Shown in pieces: positions 1-9,377 of a stretch of 64,000 nt of DNA (position 1 is the first letter of the stretch; every line of letters begins with the position of its first letter). The position numbers were made by a program, and so were the translations under genes. A model generated the notes under the pieces. That model saw nothing but the letters and a program-made list of their open reading frames with translations, was not told where the DNA came from and did no database searches. Source of the stretch: Pseudomonas viridiflava (GTDB lineage: Bacteria; Pseudomonadota; Gammaproteobacteria; Pseudomonadales; Pseudomonadaceae); the NCBI RefSeq assembly GCF_900589395.1, contig NZ_UUIS01000029.1, positions 1 through 64,000 on the forward strand, given 5' to 3'.

Positions 1-296
1 CTCTCAGCCTGGGCCTTTGCACTGATCGCCTGAGTGGCCGCTGCTTGAGCACTCACGCTTGCAGCATTAGCTTTTTGCGTGGCCGCCTGTACCTGCTCCT
101 CGCCTTTGGTTTCAGCCGCCTGAGCACTTTCGGCAGCGTCATCTGCACGCTGATCGATAAAGTCCAGCACCTGGTTCAACTGGTCAGCAAAAGGCGGCAG
201 CGCGGACATGAAGATGTCAGCTTGCGTTGCAAATGTCCCAGCCGAATTTTGCCGGCTGGGCGGTGCCGGTAATGGCGTGATAGTGGGTGTCACCAT
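1..296 (-). CDS. Phage tail fibre-like protein, N-terminal part (cut by window edge)
   Basis: Only the first 98 residues are visible; the gene continues past the left edge. Its ATG at 296-294 shares base 296 with the TAA of the upstream tail gene (TAATG), which points to translational coupling. The protein opens with a Pro/Thr-rich segment, then a helix containing FADQLNQVLDFID, then an Ala/Gln/Glu-rich stretch with recurring A-A spacing typical of the coiled-coil shaft of siphophage tail fibres. Its place at the distal end of the tail module supports a tail-tip or receptor-binding role. The C-terminal receptor-binding part is not visible. Confidence 0.7.
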   Translation of the reverse strand, partial: MVTPTITPLPAPPSRQNSAGTFATQADIFMSALPPFADQLNQVLDFIDQRADDAAESAQAAETKGEEQVQAATQKANAASVSAQAAATQAISAKAQAE

Positions 297-1267
297 TAGA
301 CAAGTCCTTCAACAGAAATTGAGCAATCCGACTTTTCAATACCGCTGATGACGATATTGAAATCTCGGTAGTACCCGTAAATGATGGTCGCCTCATGACC
401 ATGGTCCCCGATCCAAACCAGAGGCCGGGCGCGATACCGTGCGAGCTTGCGTTTGACGCTGCTCACCCGATCCGTATCAATCGCCACGTCGTACTCAGCC
501 TTGTTTGAAAAGCCACGTTCCACGATTACGAAGTTGCCGAAGTCATCGCGGTCTTTCTTGCTGAAGTCGGTGATCCCTACCGACGTGCCGTAAAGCGCTT
601 CGCCCAACTCAGCCATCTTTCCCAGGATCAGCGCGGCAGCACGGGCCGTACCGCCTGGCTTGGAAAGAACAATCTCAATCGAGCCAAAGCTGCCGGCCGG
701 CACATCCAGAACAACAAAGTCCTCGATGATTTCGACCGGGCTAAAAAAGTAGTCGAACCAGTTGTCGACGCCATCCGTTGAAACCGGCGACACCCGCGAC
801 TCGAACACCACCCCCTGGTACGGATCGGTCACCCGAACAAGTACAGAAGCGGCGTCAACACCAAAAAACGCCAAAGCATCGACAGATTTCCCAGCCACAA
901 TCCTGAGCGAAATGCTCTCAGGGTTGCTGGTGACGCTGTTCATCTTGTCGTCGAACATGGCCCAGCGGTTGCTGGCTCCCAGATCGAGCCACTTAGATGG
1001 ATCGGTAGGAGGCGCGGTCGGACTCGCGTTCGTACTGGCGACCAGCGCTTCATAGATGCGGTGCTCCAGCATCACCTTTGCGCCCACTGCGTAAGCTTGG
1101 GTAGGACTCCATACGGGCTGATCAGCCTCAGGCACGTTGGTGAGCAGGGAAGCCACCATGAATGGCTGGCCGACCTGCACAACCAACGGCTCTGAATCCG
1201 GCGCGACCTGAAACGCCTGCATGTTTGCCAAGCCCGGCGAGATCTCGACCGGTTCAATGATCCTCAC
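296..1267 (-). CDS. Phage tail-tip protein of unknown detailed function
   Basis: A 323-residue protein directly downstream of the tape measure gene. It starts with GTG (1267-1265), and the GTGA overlaps the tape-measure stop TGA by 4 nt, so it is probably translated by coupling. The N-terminal third has a WSPTQAYAVGAKVMLEHRIYEAL segment like the carbohydrate-binding/chitinase-type modules seen in tail proteins; the middle is beta-rich. No transmembrane segment is seen. By position it should be a distal tail or baseplate component. The family is not recognised with certainty; an internal Met at residue 16 is a less likely start. Confidence 0.65.
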   Translation of the reverse strand: MRIIEPVEISPGLANMQAFQVAPDSEPLVVQVGQPFMVASLLTNVPEADQPVWSPTQAYAVGAKVMLEHRIYEALVASTNASPTAPPTDPSKWLDLGASNRWAMFDDKMNSVTSNPESISLRIVAGKSVDALAFFGVDAASVLVRVTDPYQGVVFESRVSPVSTDGVDNWFDYFFSPVEIIEDFVVLDVPAGSFGSIEIVLSKPGGTARAAALILGKMAELGEALYGTSVGITDFSKKDRDDFGNFVIVERGFSNKAEYDVAIDTDRVSSVKRKLARYRARPLVWIGDHGHEATIIYGYYRDFNIVISGIEKSDCSISVEGLV

Positions 1268-4200
1268 GAAAACAACTCCTGTTCCAATTTACGTGGCAGC
1301 AAGTCAGTGTTTTTCGCTGCTTTCATTGTGTGTTTGGCAATCGCGAACAGAGCCACCTTCAACTCGGAGCGGAGCTCGTTCAGCTCAAGGACGACTGATT
1401 GCCAATCACCCCCACCCAGACCCAGCATCGCGGCGGTCTGATTTGCGTTGTAGATATAGCTCGGGCCGGTGACCTCAAGCTCAGGCCCGTTCTCACCCAC
1501 CAGCCGCAGCCCTCCACCGAACGCGCCACCAGCGGCATACCCAGGAACCTTCACAGACTCACCGTTGAGACGACCGCCGGTGGCGATGGTGTCGACCAGA
1601 TCGGCGTAGTTCACCGTGCCGTTTGCCAGGGCCGCCGTCCATGTCGCCTTACCCGAGGCATCAAGACCACGCCCCAGCACCGCTTGATACACCGATTCCA
1701 GCAACGCGACGTTGTTGTCGTAGGTGTTCTGCGCTGCCGATCCGGCCTCCTTGCCTGAAAGCGCAGCGACCACTGCAGCATTCATCGCCTGCATGGCGGC
1801 CGCGACCGACAGTACAGAGTTATCAATGCCGTTGAGCGCATCGAGCTGCGCCTGAGCGCTGGCCAGTTGGGTGTCGTACTGCGCCATTTGCAAGTCGTAG
1901 GCTTTCTTAGCCGCATCGATCTGCGCCTGCAGTGCCTCCACTGACTTTTCAGCGTTGCTGAGCTGCTTGCCGTTGAGCGCATTAAGCTCAGCGATGACAT
2001 TGGCTGTACGGCCTTGCTCGCGGTTGAAGTCTTCGAGCGACCCGTACAGGCCAGTGTCGTTGCTGCTGACGGTGTTCAGAGCATCTTCAAGCCCCTTAAA
2101 GCCCGCAAGAGAGCCGCCAGAGCGGGCTTTGCTCAAGGCGCTCTGCAGCGTTGCCTGAGCCTGGACGCGCAGCCGCTTCACCGTCTCGTCCGAAGTGCCG
2201 TTCAGCGATTTCAGCGCACTTTCAAGCGATGAGCTAATGCTCGACAGATCGCTGATGTTCGCGGTAACAGTGCTGAGCATGTCGCTGAAAGAGGCAGTCC
2301 TGGAGTTATACGCATCGGTTACCGTTTTCTGCTCTGCAGCAATAGCGCGCTGTACAGCGGAAAAGCTCGCAGTAGCCGACGACATCAGTTGTTCAGCGAG
2401 CGCTTGAGCCGCTTGGGCCGCCGCGTCAGCCGCTGCCTGAGCCGCCTGGGCCGCTGCGTCGGCCGCTGCCTGGGCGGTGGCTTCCATGGCGTCGAACACC
2501 GTGCCGGCCGCTGCTGCAACACTTAACAACGATTCCAGCATCGCCTTGCCGGCGGTCGACGTGTCCTTCTCGGCCGCTTCAACCATTGCCCGAAACGCGG
2601 CGCGGGTACCAGGCAATGTCACGCCCAACAACTTGATTTCTGCCGTAGTGTCAGCAATGGTCCGCGCCGTGTTTTCCGCTTCCGTGTGAAAGGCGCCGTA
2701 GTAATCCGCCTGCCGCTGCTGGAGAACCGCATAGACCTGCGCCGCCGATTCAGCATTCGCTGTCATCGCGGTGAATGTCGCGCGCCCTGCCTCAGTTGTC
2801 ACATCAATGGCTTTCAGCATGTCGCGGAAAGCATCTTCTGTGGCTGGCAACTGGACGCCCAAGGCGGCGAACTGCTGACGTACACCCAGGATCGAATCGT
2901 TAGCCCGCTGGGTTTCGCTCGTGAACGCCGCGTAATAGCCGGCAATGTTCGTATTGAGCGTGTCGATGTCCCCCGCTGCCGTCACCAGGCTTTCGACGAT
3001 CCGGCCACCGGCAATCGAGAACGCCGCAGCTTTCACGCCGAGCAGACCCAGGCTGGCATTCACGCTGTACAGGTTATTGACGAAGGTCTGCAGGCTATCG
3101 AAAGTAAACCCGTCGAGCCCGGCGGTCGTCGCGCTGTTGATCGCTGACACGGCCGAATCGCCGAGGCTCGTGAACCAAGCTGTGATATCCGCCTGGATCT
3201 CTTCTGTCGTGCGATCCTGCGTGCTGATGTTCAGCCGCTCGACATTCAAGCCATCGAGCACGGCCTTGTTCAACGTGACGTTCAGCGCGGCGAACAGATC
3301 CATGGCGCCGAGAACCGTGCTGTTATAAGCAGCGCCAAGCGTATCGGCCATCTCTGCATCGGCCATCTCGCCGTATACGAAGCGCTTCTTGTTCGATCCG
3401 AACAACCCGCCTTTTTTCTTTTGGTACTGAAAGTCCTCAGCATTGAACTCGCCACCACTGACCGACAACGCCATGCCGGTGTCTTTCGTGGCCCATTTTG
3501 TGCCGAACAATTTTTCCCCGATAAACGTCTCGACCGCCGTGGCCAACGTCGAGCCGGACAGGATCGCCCCCATTTTGTCACCGAAGATTGATGACATCGT
3601 GCGGTCAGCAAAACCGATGGAAGCAAATGTCAGCGCGCGGTCGAACCCGACCATGCCGGGCAATGCACGCCCAACCTGCGAAAGCTTGGACGTCTGCATG
3701 TCGCTTGTGTCGTAGCGAACACCTGCGTCGTACAGCTTGCCGCTCTGGTACATGCCCATGAGGATTGCCAGCGGCCCCATCATGGCAGAGGTACTAGCCG
3801 CAGCACTGGCCGCCGCTGCGCTCTCAGCAGCAGCGTAGGACACAGTTCCGGTGATCGCGCCGAACTGGGTTGCATAACCGGCCGCAGCGGCCTCCATACC
3901 CACGGACAGCGAAGCGGCAGTCACGCCTTCGGCCCCGACAATTGCCGCAGTTTGTGCTGCCGTGCTGCCGGTAATCGTGGCCATCAACCCGCTGAAACCA
4001 CTGCTGATCGAAGCACCGACACTGGACAACATCGATGTGTAATAGCCCACCCCGCCACTGACCGCGCCGCCGATCCCGCCCGTGGCGTAACCGCCCGCGA
4101 TGCTGGAACCGACACCAGTCAGCGAACTCCACGCCTGATACAGCGACTTGCCAATGCCTGCCAGCGAGCCGCCGCCCAGGCCGCCGATGGATACACCGCC

Positions 4201-7137
4201 AGAAGATCCGCCAACCGTGCCAAGGAGCTTGCTCCAGACCGACCCCAGACCCTGGCCATTGTCCGTGCCGGTCAGCCAATTGCTGATCGATGCGAGCAAA
4301 GGCTTGGTGGTCAGCATGTGCATGATCTCGCCCAAGGTCTGCTTGAAACCCTTCTTGAGGTCATCCCACAACGTATTGGCACCGTCGCCGATATTCGCCC
4401 ACGCATTGGCAAACGACTGGTCGATACGGTCGATGGCTCCTTCGGTCATCTGCCCCCAAAGCGTTGCCTTCGAGCGGTTTACCTCGTACTCGGTGCCCAG
4501 TTTCACCAGGGCAGCCTGGTACGCAGCGGCATTCTCAGGGTACAGCGACATCGCGGCATTCAGCGCGTGCTGCTCAGCCGTGTACTCACGCAACGCAGCG
4601 GCTTCAGGGTAAAGGCGGTCCATGATGCCGCCGACCGACTCAGCCCTTTCAGCCAGTTTGACGGCCTCCTGATGCGCCTTGTTGGCATCCAGGAGCAGCT
4701 CGTACTCCTTGCTGCCCGTCGCAATGTTTTTGCCCGCCAAGGCCACGCTCATCGACTTCTGAAGGTTGTAGGCCTCCAGCGCCTGCGCGCCGGCCAGTTG
4801 TGCCTTTGCCTGCGCGATCAGGTCAGCGGTCTCTTTCCCCAGGTCATAAGCCGCCTTGATGACGTTCAATTTGTCCTGGGCATCGGCCTGGGCATGAATG
4901 GCTTTTTCGACTGCCTTACGCGCCGACGCGCCTGTCTTGAGCAGGGCTTCTTCGACTTTCTGCTGGAGCGTTAGCTCACGAGACTTGTCGGCGCCGACAG
5001 CGTACGCAGCAGCCATGCCGTTGGCCGCTTCGATTTCACGAATCGTCTGGGCGGTGAGATCGGCCAAGGCCTTGCTCTGGGCTTCGGTTTCAGACGCTGA
5101 TTTCTTGGCAGCCGAGGCCGCAGCATTGGTCGCATCGGTAGCATCCTTATCGGCTTTCTTCTGGGCGTCGATGGCCTTGGCATGCTCCAGCACCTGCTTG
5201 CCCAGCGCGCTTTCGGCTGCAATGCGGTTCTCGGTAAGCCAGGTGCCGGCCTGCTCGACGGCGGTCTTGTCCTTGAGCTTGGTGAGCTGCTTGTCCAGCT
5301 CTTCGGTGTAGGTCTTGGCCGCGCGGGCGGCGATGGCATCAGCTTCAGCCTTGCCATCCGTTGGCTTGATGCTGGCTGCCAGCTCCTCCCGGAATGCAGC
5401 TACCTTCGCAACCGCCTGCCCGGTGGCAACATCCAGTTTGCTAACACCACCGGCGGCTTCCTTCAGCGTACGCATACCCTCTTCAGGAATGCGGAAGCGC
5501 TTCTGCAGATCCTCCAAGGTGGAGCTCAGTCCGCCGCCCGACTTGCGGGCCGCTTCAAACTCGCTGGCCACCCGCGTGCCGACACTGCTACCCAGCACCT
5601 GACGGGAAGTTTTGAGGAAGTCGGAAAACGCCACTTCCGCCTCACCGGCCACCTGTTCCTGCTGACGCAAGGCGGTGACGATGGTGGCCTCTTTCTGGTC
5701 GCGGGTCAGCGCCTGGAACTCTTTACGCAGCTCGGCAATGGGCCGCTTCAATTGCTCCAGATCGGCGCCGGCCTGCTTGGCATTGCCACCCATGGTCAAG
5801 AAGGCAATACCGACACCGACCGCCAAAGCAATAATGCCGGCCGGGCCGCCCATCAACGCCATGACGCCACCCGACGCCCTACCCAGTGTCGCCTGGGCGG
5901 CCGCAAGCTGGTTTGTGGCCACACGCTCGGCCATGCGGGCTTCGGCCAACTGGATCGACATCTGGGTCTGAATCGCGGTACCGCTCGCTACCGCACGCGC
6001 TGCAACAACTTCACGCTCAGCCCGGATAACGGCAGACTGCGCCGCGATCTGGTTAGCCAGGGCCAGCTCGACCGCGCTGGCAGCGGCCGCAATGTTGGCG
6101 GCACGGTTCTGGTAGGTCGCGGCCGTGCTGCTGGCCAACCCCGTGATGTAGCCGACGAACGCGGCCGCAAGCTTGCCGCCCATCAGAGCGACAAGCACGT
6201 TCAGGTTCTCAACAAGGAAACCGACGGTGCCGCTCAAAATCTCCATGGCACCGTTTTTCGACATCTCGGTGAGACGACCGGTGACATCTTCGATGGCCGG
6301 CAGCAAGCCGAGGACCATCTGGCGACTTGCGCCATCCAGGGAAGATTGCAGCCCCTTGATGGCCAGGTCGGCCTGCACAAGACGGCTTACCTCAAACGCG
6401 GTAAGCACCTTGCCCGCTTTCTCCGCGCTATCACCGATCTCCTTGAAAGCCTGGCCGTTATTCTTCAGCAGCGGAATGAGCGCGGTGGCCTCATCCGCCA
6501 TCGCTTCCATGTAGGTGGTCATCTGCTGCTGGTTCAGCCCGGACTTTTCCAGGCTGGTGTAGTACAGCTGCAGGGCCTCAGGACCAGACAGTGACGCAAA
6601 GTGCGCAATCGTCACACCCACCGACTTGCTCAAGGTATCGAGCTGGTCACTGGTCACGCTGACGTTGGGCGCGATCTCCTTGAAGAAATCGGACATCTCC
6701 CCGCCGCCGCGCTGCATGAACTCGCCGACACGGTCGTTGACGTCCTTGAAAATGTCAGACAGCTTGTCCTGCTCGACACCGACCGTTTTCGCACCGGCGG
6801 CCAGGCGCTGAAAGTCCGTGACCGTGGTGTTCGACAGCGCCGAAAGATTCTTGATTTCTTGCGCGTATTCGGCCGCCTGGGTCGTGATCGTCACCAGCCC
6901 AGCCACTGCCGCACCGGCCGCGATGCCCATGCCCGTGAAGGCGCCACTGATGGCACGCTGAAGGACGCCGGCATTCTCGCCGGTTTCGTCCATGGCGCGG
7001 TCGATGCGTGCCAGCTCCCGATCAATGTTGACGGCAGCCTGACCAACACTGACTTCGCCACGCGACATCTCTTGCCGCAGCTGCGCGGTGGTGGCTTCGA
7101 TACGGACCAGTAGCCCCTGAACGTCAGCGTCGGCCAT
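1264..7137 (-). CDS. Tail length tape measure protein
   Basis: At 1957 residues this is the largest gene of the prophage, and it sits just after the tail chaperone pair, as in most long-tailed phages. The N-terminus is alpha-helical with a hydrophobic segment near residues 65-85. There are long Ala/Gln/Lys-rich coiled-coil stretches and another glycine-rich hydrophobic region near 425-450. Near residues 1808-1855 is a DUF4214-like module (SVYQAVLGRGLD...), followed by a GYAAGG...VGENGPEL motif typical of tape-measure C-termini. The protein sets tail length and probably takes part in DNA passage across the membrane. ATG start at 7137. Confidence 0.93.
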   Translation of the reverse strand: MADADVQGLLVRIEATTAQLRQEMSRGEVSVGQAAVNIDRELARIDRAMDETGENAGVLQRAISGAFTGMGIAAGAAVAGLVTITTQAAEYAQEIKNLSALSNTTVTDFQRLAAGAKTVGVEQDKLSDIFKDVNDRVGEFMQRGGGEMSDFFKEIAPNVSVTSDQLDTLSKSVGVTIAHFASLSGPEALQLYYTSLEKSGLNQQQMTTYMEAMADEATALIPLLKNNGQAFKEIGDSAEKAGKVLTAFEVSRLVQADLAIKGLQSSLDGASRQMVLGLLPAIEDVTGRLTEMSKNGAMEILSGTVGFLVENLNVLVALMGGKLAAAFVGYITGLASSTAATYQNRAANIAAAASAVELALANQIAAQSAVIRAEREVVAARAVASGTAIQTQMSIQLAEARMAERVATNQLAAAQATLGRASGGVMALMGGPAGIIALAVGVGIAFLTMGGNAKQAGADLEQLKRPIAELRKEFQALTRDQKEATIVTALRQQEQVAGEAEVAFSDFLKTSRQVLGSSVGTRVASEFEAARKSGGGLSSTLEDLQKRFRIPEEGMRTLKEAAGGVSKLDVATGQAVAKVAAFREELAASIKPTDGKAEADAIAARAAKTYTEELDKQLTKLKDKTAVEQAGTWLTENRIAAESALGKQVLEHAKAIDAQKKADKDATDATNAAASAAKKSASETEAQSKALADLTAQTIREIEAANGMAAAYAVGADKSRELTLQQKVEEALLKTGASARKAVEKAIHAQADAQDKLNVIKAAYDLGKETADLIAQAKAQLAGAQALEAYNLQKSMSVALAGKNIATGSKEYELLLDANKAHQEAVKLAERAESVGGIMDRLYPEAAALREYTAEQHALNAAMSLYPENAAAYQAALVKLGTEYEVNRSKATLWGQMTEGAIDRIDQSFANAWANIGDGANTLWDDLKKGFKQTLGEIMHMLTTKPLLASISNWLTGTDNGQGLGSVWSKLLGTVGGSSGGVSIGGLGGGSLAGIGKSLYQAWSSLTGVGSSIAGGYATGGIGGAVSGGVGYYTSMLSSVGASISSGFSGLMATITGSTAAQTAAIVGAEGVTAASLSVGMEAAAAGYATQFGAITGTVSYAAAESAAAASAAASTSAMMGPLAILMGMYQSGKLYDAGVRYDTSDMQTSKLSQVGRALPGMVGFDRALTFASIGFADRTMSSIFGDKMGAILSGSTLATAVETFIGEKLFGTKWATKDTGMALSVSGGEFNAEDFQYQKKKGGLFGSNKKRFVYGEMADAEMADTLGAAYNSTVLGAMDLFAALNVTLNKAVLDGLNVERLNISTQDRTTEEIQADITAWFTSLGDSAVSAINSATTAGLDGFTFDSLQTFVNNLYSVNASLGLLGVKAAAFSIAGGRIVESLVTAAGDIDTLNTNIAGYYAAFTSETQRANDSILGVRQQFAALGVQLPATEDAFRDMLKAIDVTTEAGRATFTAMTANAESAAQVYAVLQQRQADYYGAFHTEAENTARTIADTTAEIKLLGVTLPGTRAAFRAMVEAAEKDTSTAGKAMLESLLSVAAAAGTVFDAMEATAQAAADAAAQAAQAAADAAAQAAQALAEQLMSSATASFSAVQRAIAAEQKTVTDAYNSRTASFSDMLSTVTANISDLSSISSSLESALKSLNGTSDETVKRLRVQAQATLQSALSKARSGGSLAGFKGLEDALNTVSSNDTGLYGSLEDFNREQGRTANVIAELNALNGKQLSNAEKSVEALQAQIDAAKKAYDLQMAQYDTQLASAQAQLDALNGIDNSVLSVAAAMQAMNAAVVAALSGKEAGSAAQNTYDNNVALLESVYQAVLGRGLDASGKATWTAALANGTVNYADLVDTIATGGRLNGESVKVPGYAAGGAFGGGLRLVGENGPELEVTGPSYIYNANQTAAMLGLGGGDWQSVVLELNELRSELKVALFAIAKHTMKAAKNTDLLPRKLEQELFS

Positions 7138-7154
7138 ACCCTCTCTCCCAAAAC

Positions 7155-7178
7155 GAAAAAAGCCCGCACATGGCGAGC
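7155..7178 (-). terminator. Intra-operon Rho-independent terminator before the tape measure gene
   Basis: Read on the minus strand, a short hairpin (GCTCGC/GCGGGC stem with one G-U pair and a CATGT loop, 7162-7178) is followed by a T6 run. It lies between the tail chaperone pair and the tape measure gene, inside what should be one late transcript. It may lower tape-measure expression or be read through by an antiterminated polymerase. Confidence 0.55.
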
Positions 7179-7213
7179 CTGGTAACTGCGATCAACACCA
7201 GGGCAACGCTGCC

Positions 7214-7462
7214 CTAGCCCTTGTTTCGGACACCCCGCAAGCGCTCTTTCAAGCGATCAGCCACCGACATCTTGGATTTCTCCGGGGTCTTCTTGGCGGC
7301 GAAGGGGTTGGTGTTATTGAGGAACTGACGCCTGGACTCCCATGCCATCAGGATCTCGACGACGGGAGTGTTCCAGGCCTCACTGGGCGGCCAAGCCAGC
7401 CAGCCGGTGGCAATGCCAAAGAGCTCATCCACATAGCTGCTGTTGGCCTCGCGCTTTACTCG
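7214..7462 (-). CDS. Tail assembly chaperone, T-like extension reached by -1 frameshift
   Basis: This frame is continuous from the slippery heptamer at 7468-7462 to its stop at 7214. It adds 82 residues to the upstream chaperone in the manner of lambda gpG-T. It contains WLAWPPSEAWNTPVVEIL and a basic tail (RLKERLRGVRNKG). A free-standing start would have to be the GTG at 7432-7430, and no good ribosome-binding site precedes it. The extension should bind tail tube monomers while the G part coats the tape measure. The fusion is inferred from the slippery site and frame geometry. Confidence 0.75.
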   Translation of the reverse strand, partial: RVKREANSSYVDELFGIATGWLAWPPSEAWNTPVVEILMAWESRRQFLNNTNPFAAKKTPEKSKMSVADRLKERLRGVRNKG

Positions 7463-7806
7463 TTTCCCGACTCGGCAGCCTTTTCCAGCTCTTCAGGCGT
7501 CTGGGCACCAGGGTTGAGAAGCGCGGACAGGTACGGAATGACCTGGCTACCCACGTCATTCAGACCCGCCTCGAAGACCGCCTCTTCCAGCGGCTCCAGC
7601 GCTTTTTTCTTGCTGAGATCCAGGCCGGTACCGACACCGACGACGAAGGCGGTCGCCGTCAGGTTGCCCGAGCCGAGCGCAGTCAGTGCCGGTAAGATGC
7701 CACCGAAGCGCGCCTCGATGGCCTTAACGGCCTTCAGGGTTGGTTTAAGGGTGTGGATGTCATCGCCGATGGTTACTTCGACAGTGCCGTGGTTGGTCTT
7801 GGACAT
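7456..7806 (-). CDS. Tail assembly chaperone (lambda G-like)
   Basis: A 116-residue protein between the tail tube and tape measure genes. The chosen ATG (7806) has AAGGA 9 nt upstream; an in-frame start about 50 nt earlier lacks one. The sequence (TVEVTIGDDIHTLKPTLKAVKAIEARFGG) is typical of the small tail chaperones of GTA/HK97-type phages. Just before its TAA is the in-frame heptamer G-GGA-AAC (7468-7462), a classical -1 slippage site nearly identical to that of lambda G, so a minority of ribosomes should make a longer G-T product. Both forms are expected to keep the tape measure protein soluble and recruit tube subunits. Confidence 0.85.
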   Translation of the reverse strand: MSKTNHGTVEVTIGDDIHTLKPTLKAVKAIEARFGGILPALTALGSGNLTATAFVVGVGTGLDLSKKKALEPLEEAVFEAGLNDVGSQVIPYLSALLNPGAQTPEELEKAAESGNE

Positions 7807-7872
7807 GAAGCGGTTCCTTAAGTGGATATCGAATAGAGGGGAAGACGCCGCGCGCACGCAACGTCACCCAGG

Positions 7873-8361
7873 TCAGGCCGGCAGGATTTCGAGAATTTCG
7901 GAGTTGATCGCGACGGTGACGTTACGGCGCACCACGTTGTCCGCGCCGCCCGGTGCCACCTTGTTGTTCATCACCTTGCCACGGAAGTAGAACGTGGTCG
8001 GGGCAACGGGCGGGGTGGCATCCGGGTCACCGTCATTGAGGGTGATTTTGCAGTTGTAATCGCCCTTGGTACGGTCCTTGTGAGCCGCCTTGATGGCGGT
8101 TTGACCGGCATCGCTGTTATCCAGACCCAGCGCCAGGGTGATGTCGCCAGCATCGGCGGTGCCCTTGTACTTACGCACACGGCCATCACGCAATGCGGTG
8201 AAGTTCACCGCGCTGAACGTATCGCCGAACTCGCCCAGATCCTCGATCTCGCCGATTTCAACGTAGGTGTCGGCCTTGTATTTGACTTCAGTGTCGGCAC
8301 CGCTTTTGGTGCCCAACGAAAAGATGCAGCCAGCGGCTGTGTTGAGGTTATCGTCGGCCAT
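7873..8361 (-). CDS. Major tail tube protein
   Basis: A 162-residue protein with the lambda gpV/HK97-type tail tube pattern: a short N-terminal segment, then VEIGEIEDLGEFGDTFSAVNFTALRDGRVRKYKGT..., a mixed alpha/beta barrel core, and no C-terminal Ig-like domain. GGAGG lies 7 nt before the ATG at 8361. It polymerises into the hollow non-contractile tail tube around the tape measure protein. The neighbours are tail-terminator and chaperone genes, in the usual order. Free-standing ribosome-binding strength fits a highly expressed structural protein. Confidence 0.88.
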   Translation of the reverse strand: MADDNLNTAAGCIFSLGTKSGADTEVKYKADTYVEIGEIEDLGEFGDTFSAVNFTALRDGRVRKYKGTADAGDITLALGLDNSDAGQTAIKAAHKDRTKGDYNCKITLNDGDPDATPPVAPTTFYFRGKVMNNKVAPGGADNVVRRNVTVAINSEILEILPA

Positions 8362-8416
8362 GAGGGATCCTCCAAAGGCACATTGGATGTAATGCCGCAG
8401 GGGCGGCGTTATAGAG

Positions 8417-8803
8417 CTAGTGGGTGGTAATCACCCGAACGGTGACAGCACCGGTGTACGTGACGCCATCGGCATCACGTTGGGCGTCAAGCCGCTCAAC
8501 AGTGACGGCCACGGCGCGCCCGACCGTCAGCGGCAGCCGCTTACGATCCAGCGCATCGTAGATTTCACCGTTGATTTTCTTCACCTCGGCCTGGCCGACC
8601 GTGCTCGACCAGACGCTGAGATAGATGAAGCGCAACTCGCGCGGCTTGCCGAACAACGGCCGCATGTTGGTGGCGACCTCCCTGTCGATCGACACGTACG
8701 GCATCGGCGTATCCATGGGTGCGCCGTCGTACACCGGGCAGGAAAGCTGAGCACTGAGGCGCTCGAACAGCGCCGCCTGAAGTGCAACCGAGGGATCAGC
8801 CAT
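8417..8803 (-). CDS. Tail terminator/completion protein (DUF3168-like)
   Basis: A 128-residue protein. The chosen ATG (8803) gives MADPSVALQAALFERLSAQLSCPVYDGAP..., the standard opening of DUF3168 tail-completion proteins, and overlaps the upstream gene by 8 nt. The sequence has the alternating beta pattern and the ...PYVSIDREV segment of the family. These proteins cap the tail tube and form the interface with the head connector. Upstream in-frame codons to 8869 are within the preceding gene and are not conserved in style, so they are left out. Confidence 0.82.
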   Translation of the reverse strand: MADPSVALQAALFERLSAQLSCPVYDGAPMDTPMPYVSIDREVATNMRPLFGKPRELRFIYLSVWSSTVGQAEVKKINGEIYDALDRKRLPLTVGRAVAVTVERLDAQRDADGVTYTGAVTVRVITTH

Positions 8804-9374
8804 TGCCGAGCTCCTGGGACGCACGCAGAAGTGTCTTGGAGATCGCCCGAGCCAGGTTGGCCCGGACAAACTCCTTGTTCACGTCCAGTGCTGGCCGCAG
8901 CCAGGGATGCGCGGGACGAGCCGGGATATCCGGGTATTTGCCGAAGAAGTTGGTTCCGTCCGATTTGTTCTTGGTTTCCCTGGCATTGAGCGCGTTGCGT
9001 CGCCCGCCCATCTTCGACTTGTCGCGGTTGTTGGTGTGCTGCCCCCCGACAGCATTGCTGTCGGCACGCCGGTACATGGCACCGCTGTATCCCTTGGTGC
9101 CGTACTCGATGAAGCGCATATAGAAGAAGCGCTTGTTGTCGCGCTTGCCACGTAGACCTACCTGCGCATCGAGACCGCTCTTGGAGACATACACCTTCAG
9201 CGCGGCCGCCGCTGCACCGGTATCCTGAGGCATCAGCTCGCGCATGGTCGACAGCACCTCCTCGGCCGCCGCCTGCATCTCGGGTTTGATTTCGTTGTCG
9301 AGCGTTTTGTGAATCTTGCGCAGGACACTTCGCAGCTTGAAATCACCGGACATCCGGGACCGTCGTGCGGCCAC
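8796..9374 (-). CDS. HK97 gp10-like tail completion/neck protein
   Basis: A 192-residue protein with the HK97 gp10 pattern: DTGAAAAALKVYVSK..., then FFYMRFIEYGTKGYSGAMYR, and a C-terminal ARPAHPWLRPALD motif that is strongly diagnostic of the family. It sits between the head-tail adaptor and DUF3168 genes, as expected for a neck or tail-completion subunit. GTG at 9374 is taken as the start, 3 nt after the preceding stop. The ATG at 9353 (MSGDFKLRSVLRK) is an equally reasonable start because neither has a strong ribosome-binding site. Confidence 0.82.
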   Translation of the reverse strand: MAARRSRMSGDFKLRSVLRKIHKTLDNEIKPEMQAAAEEVLSTMRELMPQDTGAAAAALKVYVSKSGLDAQVGLRGKRDNKRFFYMRFIEYGTKGYSGAMYRRADSNAVGGQHTNNRDKSKMGGRRNALNARETKNKSDGTNFFGKYPDIPARPAHPWLRPALDVNKEFVRANLARAISKTLLRASQELGNG

Positions 9375-9377
9375 GAC

